From: CAYLSO01 sp964386525
GTDB taxonomy: Bacteria > Eisenbacteria > RBG-16-71-46 > DASYSL01
Reading direction: 5' to 3'
DNA length: 9,629 bases
Assembly (NCBI GenBank): GCA_964386525.1
Contig: CAYLSO010000081.1
Coordinates: forward strand, 1-9,629
Part shown: piece after piece, positions 1 through 7,031 of the stretch
Layout of the letters: each line of letters begins with the position of its first letter
Numbering within the stretch: the stretch's first letter is position 1
Notes under the pieces: model-generated
What the model was told of the DNA's origin: nothing
What the model saw: the letters and a program-made list of their open reading frames with translations, nothing else
Databases searched by the model: none
Position numbers and translations under genes: made by a program

Positions 1-3000
1 ACGGCACGCCCTGGCGCCGGCCGTAGAGGATCTGCGCGTGCACCACCGCCCGGTAGGTGTTCTCGAGCAGCGTCTCGGGATGGCTGCGCAGCACCAGCAG
101 CGGCATCAGGTACTCGAAGATCGAGCCGCTCCACGACACCAGCGTGGTGCAGCCCTCGACGCTCACCAGCGCGCGCGTGAGCCGGAACCAGTGCTCCTGC
201 GGCACTTCGCCGCGGGCGTTGGCGATGAAGCTCGCGAGCCGGGCCTCCGACGCCAGCAGGTCGTAGTACGAGGCGTCGAGACGCCCCGGCCCCTCGGCGT
301 CGGCCAGTCGGAAACCGATCGAGAAGACGCCGCGCGCCCGGTCGTAGAGGAACTTCCAGTCCATGGCGTCGGCGAGACCGTCGCAGAAGCGGGCGAGGTC
401 CTGCAGACGCCGGCGCAGCGTGTCGGGTCTGGCGGCGTGTCCCGGCAGCCGGAGGAGCGCCGCGTCGAGCCAGCGGCCCCACTCGGCGACCTCTTCGGCC
501 TCGGGGCCTGCGGGCGCGGCCGTCGCGACCTGTTCGAGGGCGGCCCGCAGCTCCCCCGCGCGCCGCCCGGCGGCCGCGATGCGGGGGCTCGTCGGCCCGT
601 CGGCGCCGAGGGTGGCGCGCAGCGCGTCCAGCTCCCGCTGGGCGAGGCTGCAGCACACACGCAGCGGCGTGGCCGCGTGCGCCCGGCGCGCGAGCGTCGC
701 CAGCGCTTCGGCCAACACGCCCGCCGTGTCGGCGGCCCCGGCGCACCCGCGCTCTTCGTCTGCGTCGCCCTCGGCAAGTTCCCGCAGCCCGGCGGACAGG
801 GTCATCAGGGCGCCCGCCAGATTCCCGCTGTCCACGGTCGAGACGTAGCGCGGGGCCAGCGGCGCCAGGCTGGTCGTGTCGTACCAGTTGAGCAGGTGTC
901 CTTCGTGGTGCTCGAGGGCGGCGACGGTGGTGAGCGTGCTCTCGATGCGGTCGGCGAGCTGGCCGGTGTCCAGGTAGCCGTGATCGTGCGCCGCGAGCGT
1001 GGAGAGCAGCCCCATGCCGATGTTGGTCGGCGACGTGCGGTGCGCGATGCGCAGCTCCGGAGCCTCCTGGACGTTGTCGGGTGGCAGCCAATGATCCTGC
1101 GCGGTGACGAACCGCTCGAAGTAGTGCCAGGTGCGGCGCGCGATGCGGCGCAGCTGCGCCGCGTCTTCGGCCCCGAGCACGAGACGCGTCGGTACGACCG
1201 GCCGGCTCAGCCACCACGCGACCACCGGCGATGCCAGCCACGCCGCCAGGAAGGGCAGGGCCAGCGGCAAGGCGCTGGCCCGCAGCGGCAGCACCCCCAG
1301 CGACACCACCAGAGCGGCCGCCGGGCCCGCCCACATCTCGGCGACGAAGACCCGTGGGCCCCGGCGGGCGAGCAGCCCGGTGGAGCGCGCCGCGGTGGCC
1401 GCGGCGGTCTCCCACTCGAGCAGCCGGCGCTGCGTGATCACCATGCGGACCAGCGTCAGGACGATGGCGTGCAGCATCTCGTAGGCGTGGTAGGCGAGCA
1501 GCATGATCTCGAGCAGCACCTGCGCGCCGGCGCTCTTGATCTCCGCCCACACGTCGTTCAGGAATACGCCGAAGGGCTGCTGCGGGCGCGGGCCGCCGGC
1601 GAAGTGCACCAGGGGCGGGAGCAGCGGGAAGCCGAGCACCGCCAGCGCGGCCAGGGTCCAGGCGAGCGGCGAGCCCGGGAGCCAGGTCCACGCCGAAGCC
1701 AGCAGCGTCACCAGCGCCGGCGCCACCAGGCTGCGGCGCAGGTTGTCGAGGATCTTCCAGCGGCTGATGAGCGGCAGCCGACTGCGCTCCAGACCGTGCC
1801 GCGTCGGCACCAGCGGCAACATGGCGAACAGGATCTGCCAGTCGCCGCGCACCCAGCGGTGCTGGCGCCGCGCGTGGGCGAGCACGCTCGAGGGGAAGTC
1901 GTCCACCAGCTCGACGTCCGAGACCAGGGCGCAGCGCGCGAAAAGGCCCTCGAACAGGTCGTGCGAGAGCATCGCGTTCTCCGCCACGCGACCCTCGAGC
2001 GCGGCGGCGAAGGTCTCCACGTCGTAGAGCCCCTTGCCGGTGAAGCTGCCTTCCCCGAACAGGTCCTGATAGGTGTCGGACACCGCGGTGGTGTAGGGAT
2101 CGACGCCGGTATGCCCGGCGTAGGCGCGCGCGAACAGCGAGCCCGCGGCGCTCGCCATGGTGACGCTGACCCGCGGCTGGAGGATCCCGTAACCCTCGAC
2201 GACCCGCCGGAGCCGCGGGTCGAAGCGCGGGCGGTTGAGCGGATGCTCGATCACGCCGATCAACTGCCGCGCCGCGTCGCGCGGCAGGCGCGTGTCGCTG
2301 TCGAGCGTGATGCAGTAGCGGATGCGCGGCAGGACTTCGCGATCGCCCACCTGCGCGGTGAAACTCGTGTCGGTGGCGCCCCGCAGCAGCCGGTTGAACT
2401 CCTCGATCTTGCCGCGCTTGCGCTCCCAGCCCATCCACACGCCTTCGCTGCCGTTCCAGCGCCGGGCGCGGTGGAAGAGGAAGAAGCGGTCCGCGGTGCC
2501 GGGTGCGTAGCGGGCATTGAGCGCTTCGATCCCCGCGATCGCCGCCGCGAGCACCTCGTCCTCGCCCGCCAGGCGCTCGGCCGCCGCGTCCGGGAAATCC
2601 GTGAGCAAGGCGAAGTGGATGCGCGGGTCCAGGTTGCCGAGGGCGTGCACCTCGAGGTGCTCCACCAGAGCCCGGGCGCCCGCGACCGAGGAGAGCAGCG
2701 TCGGCACGATCACCATGGTACGGGCCGGGTCGGGCACGCCGCCGCGCAGGTCGAGCCGCGGCAGCGGTAGCGGGCTGGCGATCCGGTGGACGACGCGATG
2801 CAGGAACGCCACCGCGAACTCGCTGGCGGGGATGAGCGCCACCGCGCCCACCCAGATCCCCATCCAGCCGGGTGCCTCCGCGGCTCGCGCCATGGCCAAC
2901 GCGCCGGCCACCCCCAGCCCCGTGAGCAGGGCGACCGAGCCGAGGTAGATGGGCGTGGCGTGCTCGAAAAGCAGTCGCTCCAGGCGTCGCCGGAAGGGGG

Positions 3001-4255
3001 GGCGGTGAGCCACGTCGCTCTCGAGCTCACGGCGGCCGGGTCCGATCAGGTGGTAGCCGACGTGGGCCGACCGCGCGTCGGTGCCCAGCTTCTCCGCCGC
3101 CTGCCGGGCGCTCTCGACGGCGCGCAGCGCGACCCGCACCTGGGCCTCGCCGGTCGGGTCCGCCAGCGCCTCGACCGCGTGGCGGTAGCGATCGCGGCTC
3201 GCGAACTCCATGCGGCCGTAGACGCCGGGCGGATCGCGCTGGAGGATCCGCTCGATCAGGCTGACGCCTTCGACGTACTCGTTCCAGTCGAGCGTGGCGC
3301 ACAGCCGCAGGCTGGTGATGGAGTTGCCCATCGAGAGGTGGCTCATCGCTTGCCGCTGATGCTCGGCACGCACGGCCTCCTCCACCGTGGCGCCGGCGGC
3401 ATCCAGCCGCTCCTCGAGCTGCTTGCGCAGGCCGGCGGCGCCCGCTCCGTACTCGCGCATGCGCTGCAGCAGCTGATCCACGAACGCGACGTGGAAGACC
3501 CCCGGAAGAGACGGCAGGCGGATTCGCCTTGGCGTGCTCTCGAAGCCGCTGAAGTAGCGGTCCGCCTCCAGGCGACCGGCCCGACTCTCGATCAGTTCCT
3601 CGGAGAGCCGGCGCAGGTGTTCGATGAGAGCGAGCTTGAGCATGCTGGGCCAAGCCCACAGCTCACCGATGCTGAGCGGCGCGACGGTCTGATAGGCGTA
3701 GATGAACCGGTTCAACCGATGCGCGTCGAGTCGCGCGTCGCTGTAACGGAGCAGCTCGACGGCCAGGGCGTAGACGCGCGGCGTGCCGGCGAGCTCGCGC
3801 GTGGCCAGCTTCGGAAGCTCGAGGTAGTAGCGGGATGGAAGGTGACGGCGGATCTCGCGCATCTCGCCTTCCACGAGGTGGAAGTTGTCGAGCAGCCACT
3901 CGGCGGCGGGCGCGATCGGCTCGCCACGCCGCACGTCGCCGGCAAGGCTGCGGTACGCCTGACGGAGCACGCGCGTGTCGTCGGACAGGCGGCGCAGCAG
4001 ACGGGGGGGGCCGCGCCGCGGGTTGCGCGAGAGGGTGAAACCTGCGGCCAGCGCCCGGGCGCGCTCCTCCAGACGTTCGACGCCGAGGAGTTCGCCGTGC
4101 AACGGGCTGGAGTCGAGACCGATCGGCCGCAGGCGCGCCCCGCCCGGGGGAGGAGCAGCGCGCGACTGCGTGGCGGGGATGCTTGCCAATGGCCTGCGGT
4201 CCTTCCGGAACGGATCGCGGGAAGCCCGCGGCCCCGATTGAAGCGACCGGAGCAT
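1..4255 (-). CDS. ndvB: Cyclic beta-1,2-glucan synthase (GT84), N-terminal 1418 residues; 3' end outside window
   Basis: This is the N-terminal half of an NdvB/ChvB/Cgs-type synthase, a giant inner-membrane enzyme that polymerises glucose from UDP-glucose into beta-1,2-glucan and cyclises it. Family members are about 2,800 residues; 1,418 are visible and no stop occurs before the edge. A conserved N-terminal region includes EWLLDNFHLVEGEMREI and GELWAWPSMLKLALIE (MLKL at 205). Two membrane segments (about 434-456 and 462-486) precede the GT84 domain, with the TLDSDT acidic motif (DSD 652-654), GSFTGKGLYD, and the RQHRWVRGDWQ motif (Q798, R800, W801). More membrane segments lie near 843-886, 914-939 and 976-1015. 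The glycoamylase-like domain starts near 1020, with WLPPDN, AHRTSPTNIG (H1072), VDSGN (1141-1145) and LVSWSGSIFEYLMPL. The missing part should contain the GH94-type phosphorylase domain. The ATG at 4255 is chosen because the next upstream in-frame stop is at 4297; no clear Shine-Dalgarno is seen, and a GTG at 4267 is an alternative. It lies 81 nt behind the ketoacyl synthase gene. Confidence 0.95.
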   Translation of the reverse strand, partial: MLRSLQSGPRASRDPFRKDRRPLASIPATQSRAAPPPGGARLRPIGLDSSPLHGELLGVERLEERARALAAGFTLSRNPRRGPPRLLRRLSDDTRVLRQAYRSLAGDVRRGEPIAPAAEWLLDNFHLVEGEMREIRRHLPSRYYLELPKLATRELAGTPRVYALAVELLRYSDARLDAHRLNRFIYAYQTVAPLSIGELWAWPSMLKLALIEHLRRLSEELIESRAGRLEADRYFSGFESTPRRIRLPSLPGVFHVAFVDQLLQRMREYGAGAAGLRKQLEERLDAAGATVEEAVRAEHQRQAMSHLSMGNSITSLRLCATLDWNEYVEGVSLIERILQRDPPGVYGRMEFASRDRYRHAVEALADPTGEAQVRVALRAVESARQAAEKLGTDARSAHVGYHLIGPGRRELESDVAHRPPFRRRLERLLFEHATPIYLGSVALLTGLGVAGALAMARAAEAPGWMGIWVGAVALIPASEFAVAFLHRVVHRIASPLPLPRLDLRGGVPDPARTMVIVPTLLSSVAGARALVEHLEVHALGNLDPRIHFALLTDFPDAAAERLAGEDEVLAAAIAGIEALNARYAPGTADRFFLFHRARRWNGSEGVWMGWERKRGKIEEFNRLLRGATDTSFTAQVGDREVLPRIRYCITLDSDTRLPRDAARQLIGVIEHPLNRPRFDPRLRRVVEGYGILQPRVSVTMASAAGSLFARAYAGHTGVDPYTTAVSDTYQDLFGEGSFTGKGLYDVETFAAALEGRVAENAMLSHDLFEGLFARCALVSDVELVDDFPSSVLAHARRQHRWVRGDWQILFAMLPLVPTRHGLERSRLPLISRWKILDNLRRSLVAPALVTLLASAWTWLPGSPLAWTLAALAVLGFPLLPPLVHFAGGPRPQQPFGVFLNDVWAEIKSAGAQVLLEIMLLAYHAYEMLHAIVLTLVRMVITQRRLLEWETAAATAARSTGLLARRGPRVFVAEMWAGPAAALVVSLGVLPLRASALPLALPFLAAWLASPVVAWWLSRPVVPTRLVLGAEDAAQLRRIARRTWHYFERFVTAQDHWLPPDNVQEAPELRIAHRTSPTNIGMGLLSTLAAHDHGYLDTGQLADRIESTLTTVAALEHHEGHLLNWYDTTSLAPLAPRYVSTVDSGNLAGALMTLSAGLRELAEGDADEERGCAGAADTAGVLAEALATLARRAHAATPLRVCCSLAQRELDALRATLGADGPTSPRIAAAGRRAGELRAALEQVATAAPAGPEAEEVAEWGRWLDAALLRLPGHAARPDTLRRRLQDLARFCDGLADAMDWKFLYDRARGVFSIGFRLADAEGPGRLDASYYDLLASEARLASFIANARGEVPQEHWFRLTRALVSVEGCTTLVSWSGSIFEYLMPLLVLRSHPETLLENTYRAVVHAQILYGRRQGVP

Positions 4256-4336
4256 GATAACAGGCACGCACCCGTCGGGGACAGGTCGCGCCGGCTACGT
4301 GGAACGGGCTCGAGAGCCTCCCGGGTGCCGCCGGCT
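4256..4336 (-). other. Short gap between ketoacyl synthase and glucan synthase genes
   Basis: These 81 nt separate two genes on the same strand. I see no T-tailed hairpin that would act as an intrinsic terminator and no convincing promoter hexamers. Read-through from the upstream gene into the glucan synthase is therefore the simplest reading, but it is an inference. Confidence 0.4.
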
Positions 4337-5473
4337 TCAGACCAGGTTGGTCCAGGCCGGGAGCGGGTGGCGGATGGTGCCCAGCGCGAAGCACGCGGAC
4401 AACCCGCCGCCGAAGCCGAAAAGGCCGAACTTCCTGCCGATCGACAGCTCCCCGGGATTCAGCGCCAGGGCCAGCGGGATCGAGGCGCTGGTGGTGTTGC
4501 CGAAACGGCCGTCCGCGTCGAGCACGCGACCGCGGAAGCCGCGCCCGCGCCACGTCTTGAGGATCGCCGCGTTGAGCGTGAGGTTGGCCTCGTGCAACGT
4601 GACGAGGTCGAGGTCCTCGAGGCGCCACCCGGCCTTGGCCAGCGCGGCGTCGATGGCGGGGCCGCCGACGAAGGGCACGAGGATGTTCCGCACGGCGGCG
4701 CCATCCATCGCCAGCCGGTTCTTCCCCTCCGCGATGTCCTGCGGAGTGAGGGTGGGCCGTCGCGATCCCCCGGCGGGCGTGAGGATGATCTCCGCCTGCC
4801 CGCCGTCGAGCCAGCTCCAGAACTGCGACGGCCGAAACCAGTCTTCCGGCTCGGGCACGGCGGTGCACAGGGTGGCGGTGCCCGCGTCGCCCAGGACGGT
4901 GGCGAAACCGCGGTCGCGCCAGTTGATCGTGGCGCTCATCCGGTCGGCGCCGACCAGCAGGATGCGCCGCGCCATCCCGGCGCGGATCAGGGCATAGCAG
5001 AGCATCAGCGACGTCACCCAGCTGCTGCACGCCAGCGACACGTCGGCGCCCATGATCTCGCGCGGCGCCGGTCCCTGCCACACGGGGATGCCGAGGTCCC
5101 GCTGGAGCAACGCGGCATCCGGGGGACTGAAGAGATAGGAGGGGGTGACGCTGCCGACCACGATCGCGTCGATGTCGCCGGGGCTCGCCCCGGAACGCTC
5201 GAGGAGCTGGCGGCCGGCCCGGGCCGCGAGGTCGGCAGTGCCCTCGCCCTCGCGGCAGAAGCGCCGCTCCCTGAAGCCGATGAACCTCCGCACCCAGCGG
5301 TCGCTGGTCTCGAAGAGCTTGGCCTCCTCGGGGTCGAACCGGCCCGCACCCGCGGCGCGCAACCGCATGCGCTCGAGCCGCAGACGGGCGGCGACCCGGG
5401 CATTGCTCCAAACCTGCTCCGGCGCGTACGCCGAGATCCCGTCGAGGCGCATGCCGCAGAGAATGGAATCCAA
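4337..5473 (-). CDS. 3-oxoacyl-ACP synthase III-like (KAS III/FabH family) enzyme
   Basis: The 378-residue product is a thiolase-fold condensing enzyme of the KAS III type, which joins an acyl-CoA or acyl donor to malonyl-ACP or a related acceptor. The catalytic triad is intact: Cys149 in SLACSSW, His294 in TLHEAN and Asn326 in FGNTTSASIPLAL. Other family features are the N-terminal GISAYAPEQ strand, the SDRWVRRFIGFRERRF segment and the glycine-rich GFGGGLSACFALG end. The active-site context (HEAN, and GGGLSAC rather than the usual FabH FGAGxTW-like end) differs from housekeeping FabH, so it may be a specialised member (OleA-, DarB- or CerJ-like) rather than the fatty-acid initiator. I start it at TTG 5473 because AAGGAGG (5480-5486) lies exactly 6 nt upstream. 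A GTG at 5479 abuts that site and is too close; an ATG at 5452 lacks any ribosome-binding site but matches the usual FabH start. The substrate cannot be told from sequence. Confidence 0.88.
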   Translation of the reverse strand: MDSILCGMRLDGISAYAPEQVWSNARVAARLRLERMRLRAAGAGRFDPEEAKLFETSDRWVRRFIGFRERRFCREGEGTADLAARAGRQLLERSGASPGDIDAIVVGSVTPSYLFSPPDAALLQRDLGIPVWQGPAPREIMGADVSLACSSWVTSLMLCYALIRAGMARRILLVGADRMSATINWRDRGFATVLGDAGTATLCTAVPEPEDWFRPSQFWSWLDGGQAEIILTPAGGSRRPTLTPQDIAEGKNRLAMDGAAVRNILVPFVGGPAIDAALAKAGWRLEDLDLVTLHEANLTLNAAILKTWRGRGFRGRVLDADGRFGNTTSASIPLALALNPGELSIGRKFGLFGFGGGLSACFALGTIRHPLPAWTNLV

Positions 5474-5479
5474 GCACAC

Positions 5480-5486
5480 CCTCCTT
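5480..5486 (-). promoter_or_regulatory. Ribosome-binding site that decides the ketoacyl synthase start
   Basis: AAGGAGG on the minus strand is a near-perfect Shine-Dalgarno. It ends 6 nt before TTG 5473, while GTG 5479 directly abuts it and ATG 5452 is 27 nt away. The spacing favours the TTG start. Confidence 0.6.
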
Positions 5487-5488
5487 GT

Positions 5489-5506
5489 GGAAGTCCCAGC
5501 ACTTCC
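5489..5506 (-). promoter_or_regulatory. Inverted repeat GGAAGT-N6-ACTTCC in the ketoacyl synthase leader
   Basis: A perfect 6-bp inverted repeat with a 6-nt centre sits 2 nt upstream of the AAGGAGG site. It could be a dimeric regulator operator or a small leader hairpin close enough to affect ribosome access. It directly abuts a second palindrome at 5507-5516. A function is inferred from position and symmetry only. Confidence 0.4.
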
Positions 5507-5516
5507 GTGACGTCAC
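5507..5516 (-). promoter_or_regulatory. Perfect 10-bp palindrome GTGACGTCAC, candidate operator
   Basis: The palindrome lies just downstream of the expected transcription start of the promoter at 5530-5558 and abuts the inverted repeat at 5489-5506. A regulator bound here would be expected to block transcription. The TGACGTCA core is a common bZIP site in eukaryotes, which has no bearing here. Short palindromes also arise by chance in GC-rich DNA. Confidence 0.35.
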
Positions 5517-5529
5517 CTTCCGCGGCCCC

Positions 5530-5558
5530 ACAATATCGCTGACCGGCTCGGTGTTCAA
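5530..5558 (-). promoter_or_regulatory. Candidate sigma70-type promoter for the ketoacyl synthase-glucan synthase operon
   Basis: On the minus strand, TTGAAC (5553-5558) and TATTGT (5530-5535) are separated by exactly 17 nt. Each hexamer matches 4 of 6 consensus positions. The expected start lies near 5522-5524, giving a leader of about 50 nt before TTG 5473. The AT-rich -10 stands out in GC-rich surroundings. Housekeeping promoter consensus in this lineage is not known, so this is a pattern match. Confidence 0.45.
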
Positions 5559-6185
5559 CTCGGACCGGGCAGCCTCCCCGGCACGGGATGGCACCACCTG
5601 CCAACTGGAAGCAAGATATGGCTCTTGCGTCTTCGGGAAGCGGCCGCCCGATCGAGAAGGCCCTCGGGCTCGTCAGGGGACATCGTCGCGGGCCGGCCCG
5701 ACGGAATCTGGCCCGCCTCAGGGAAGGGGCCCATCCCGCGCTGCGGGGCGAGCCCCAACCGGACGACATGACCGCCGCGATCTGCCACGTGGGCGACGCA
5801 GCCTGGTCGGCGCCGGTGGCGGGCCTCCCGAAATCCGAGGCGTCCCCGAAGGCTGCCGCTCGGCTGATCTCCTGCGGCGCGCGGGGGCTCTGCGCGATGG
5901 CGCGGGCGGACACCAAGCCCCGGACTGGAATCGGATTACCGTCCCGGCGCATCGTGAGCGACGGCCGCGTCCCAGGACGGAGACGAGAACACCAAGGCTG
6001 AATCGACGGAAACGACGCGGCAATCGCCGCCGCTGAGAGCGCAACGGGAGATTGCAATCGCGCCACACCCGGATTCCGCTCGCTCGTGAGACCGTCGCGG
6101 GGTTACTATTGCCGAAGGCCGTGGTATTCGCACTCACCCACGAGTCCCTTCGCATCCTGCCTCGATCGTCGAGAGGGAGCGCCTC
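5559..6185. other. Gene-free stretch between divergent transcription units
   Basis: These 627 nt separate the minus-strand operon from the plus-strand gene at 6186. Several frames stay open on both strands, including 5588-6001 on plus (137 codons), but none has a ribosome-binding site, a recognisable motif or a residue pattern beyond the Arg/Ala/Gly richness expected of shadow frames in GC-rich DNA. No tRNA, tmRNA, SRP RNA or RNase P landmarks were recognised. A TACTAT hexamer at 6104-6109 could be a -10 for the downstream gene, but no matching -35 was found. Confidence 0.5.
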
Positions 6186-6716
6186 ATGAGAGACAGACAC
6201 GTGATGCTCATCGGCCTCGTTCTCATCGCGACTGTCGTCGCAGGGGCGGCGCCCTGGCGCAGCCTGCCGCCCTGCCTCATCGACAAGTGGGGTGGGATTA
6301 CCGCCGCCGATGATGTCGGTAACCTCCTCGGGCCGGAAGACCCGAACGACTGGGGCTGCATGGGCGGTGGGGCAGGTGGTCTCTCGGTCACGTCTTCCAC
6401 GGGGGTTCCTCTGCCGCCCCCCACGGCCGTGTGCCTGCTGCCGGCGTTCCCAAATCCCACGTCGACTGGCACGACGTTGAGATTCACACTGCCAAGCGCT
6501 TCGCCCGTAAGCCTGGTCGCGTACGGCAAGAAGGGCAATGGGCCGCATGGTGCGTTTCCGGTCCGCACGCTGGTTGCCGGAGAGATGGCGGCTGGGGTGT
6601 ACACGGTGCTTTGGGATGGCAGCGACGACCGCGGCGTGCGCCTCGCTGGCGGCATCTACCGCGTGGCGATGGTCGTGGGCGCGAACTGCGTGTGCGGCGA
6701 CGTTGAGATCCGCTGA
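6186..6716 (+). CDS. Small exported protein with a C-terminal FlgD-type Ig-like domain
   Basis: The 176-residue product begins with a short charged stretch and a hydrophobic core (LIGLVLIATVVAG, about 8-20), a likely Sec signal peptide with cleavage near residues 20-22. A Gly/Pro-rich linker with Cys30, Cys58 and Cys83 follows. Residues 88-165 fit the FlgD immunoglobulin-like fold: PNPTSTGTTLRFTLP, then a VRTL strand, AGVYTVLWDGSDDRG, and a final GGIYRVAMVVG strand. In the family this domain usually closes very large secreted proteins as an anchoring or sorting module; here it makes up almost half of a small protein. A CVC motif (Cys168, Cys170) lies near the end, giving five cysteines in all, which suggests disulfides in an exported protein. 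GGAG at 6176-6179 lies 6 nt before ATG 6186. It appears monocistronic. Its role is unknown; a surface or extracellular location is inferred. Confidence 0.8.
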   Translation: MRDRHVMLIGLVLIATVVAGAAPWRSLPPCLIDKWGGITAADDVGNLLGPEDPNDWGCMGGGAGGLSVTSSTGVPLPPPTAVCLLPAFPNPTSTGTTLRFTLPSASPVSLVAYGKKGNGPHGAFPVRTLVAGEMAAGVYTVLWDGSDDRGVRLAGGIYRVAMVVGANCVCGDVEIR

Positions 6717-6904
6717 CCGGGCGTCTCCACCAGGTGGCAGTGGGAGTGCGCACGGAGGCGGGTGCGTAAAGGCAGGTGTCGCCTTGGCGCGCTACTCTAG
6801 AGTGTCGCTTGGCAGGTGCGGGACGCAGACAACGGTTGCAACGGTAGCCGCCGCCCCTTTGCGGTCATCCCCGCTCGACTGAAGGTTCTTGCCACTGCGG
6901 ACGC
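6717..6904. other. Intergenic region upstream of the tRNA-like gene
   Basis: These 188 nt contain a 10-bp palindrome ACTCTAGAGT at 6794-6803 and a TTGGCA hexamer at 6809-6814 that matches 5 of 6 positions of a -35 box. No good -10 lies 16-18 nt beyond it. A weak CCACC-A-GGTGG dyad at 6727-6737 follows the preceding gene but has no T-run, so a terminator is not established. Confidence 0.35.
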
Positions 6905-6994
6905 GGAGGGATGGCCGGGCGGTCGAAGGCGGCGGACTGGGAAGGCGCACGGCGCGCAAGCGTCCCGCAGGTGCGGATCCTGCTCCCTCCGCCA
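6905..6994 (+). tRNA. Serine-type tRNA with GGG anticodon position, aberrant anticodon arm and T-loop
   Basis: This 90-nt segment folds as a class II tRNA. The acceptor stem GGAGGGA (6905-6911) pairs perfectly with TCCCTCC (6984-6990), followed by G73 and an encoded CCA. T8 G9, a D-stem GCC/GGC (6914-6916, 6928-6930) with GG in the D-loop, a long variable arm GGCGC-GCAA-GCGTC (6951-6964) and a perfect T-stem GCAGG/CCTGC are present. The long arm and G73 are serine identity features. Odd points: the anticodon stem GCGGA/GGCGC pairs at only three positions, with G-G and A-G at the two nearest the loop; the loop CTGGGAA places GGG (Pro) at 34-36, one change from the Ser GGA anticodon; the T-loop is TGCGGAT, with G at 55 and G at 58 instead of T and A. 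It may be a decaying copy or a specialised tRNA. It ends 37 nt before the methyltransferase gene. Confidence 0.65.
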
Positions 6995-7031
6995 GTCACG
7001 CCGAGCGACGCGAAGGAGACCGGAAGCCGCC

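Noticed and set aside
38..2770. 910-codon open frame on the plus strand
   Set aside because: It is antisense to the glucan synthase, whose conserved motifs run throughout. The product is a Gln/Arg/Glu-rich string without domains, as expected from GC-biased third positions on the other strand.
2786..5542. 918-codon open frame on the plus strand
   Set aside because: It runs antisense across two real genes and the gap between them, has no recognisable domain and no ribosome-binding site that would favour it.
3663..5597. 644-codon minus-strand frame
   Set aside because: It is an out-of-frame reading of the ketoacyl synthase and the start of the glucan synthase; the true frames carry the catalytic motifs.
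5588..6001. Possible 137-residue plus-strand protein in the gene-free stretch
   Set aside because: No Shine-Dalgarno, no hydrophobic core or known motif, and the opposite strand and other frames are equally open.
5014..6066. 350-codon minus-strand frame extending upstream of the ketoacyl synthase
   Set aside because: Its 3' part is a shifted reading of the ketoacyl synthase and its 5' part shows no motif or plausible start signal.
5718..6548. 276-codon minus-strand frame
   Set aside because: It overlaps the FlgD-Ig-like gene in antisense and has no family features.
6794..6803. Palindrome ACTCTAGAGT as an operator
   Set aside because: It stands alone, is not placed against a convincing promoter, and a 10-bp palindrome can occur by chance.
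6905..6994. Selenocysteine tRNA (selC)
   Set aside because: The anticodon position is GGG rather than TCA, the acceptor stem has 7 bp with TG at positions 8-9, and the D-arm is of the serine type.
6816..7031. N-terminal extension of the methyltransferase by 72 codons
   Set aside because: The extension reads through the tRNA and lacks a start signal; the methyltransferase fold begins right after ATG 7032.
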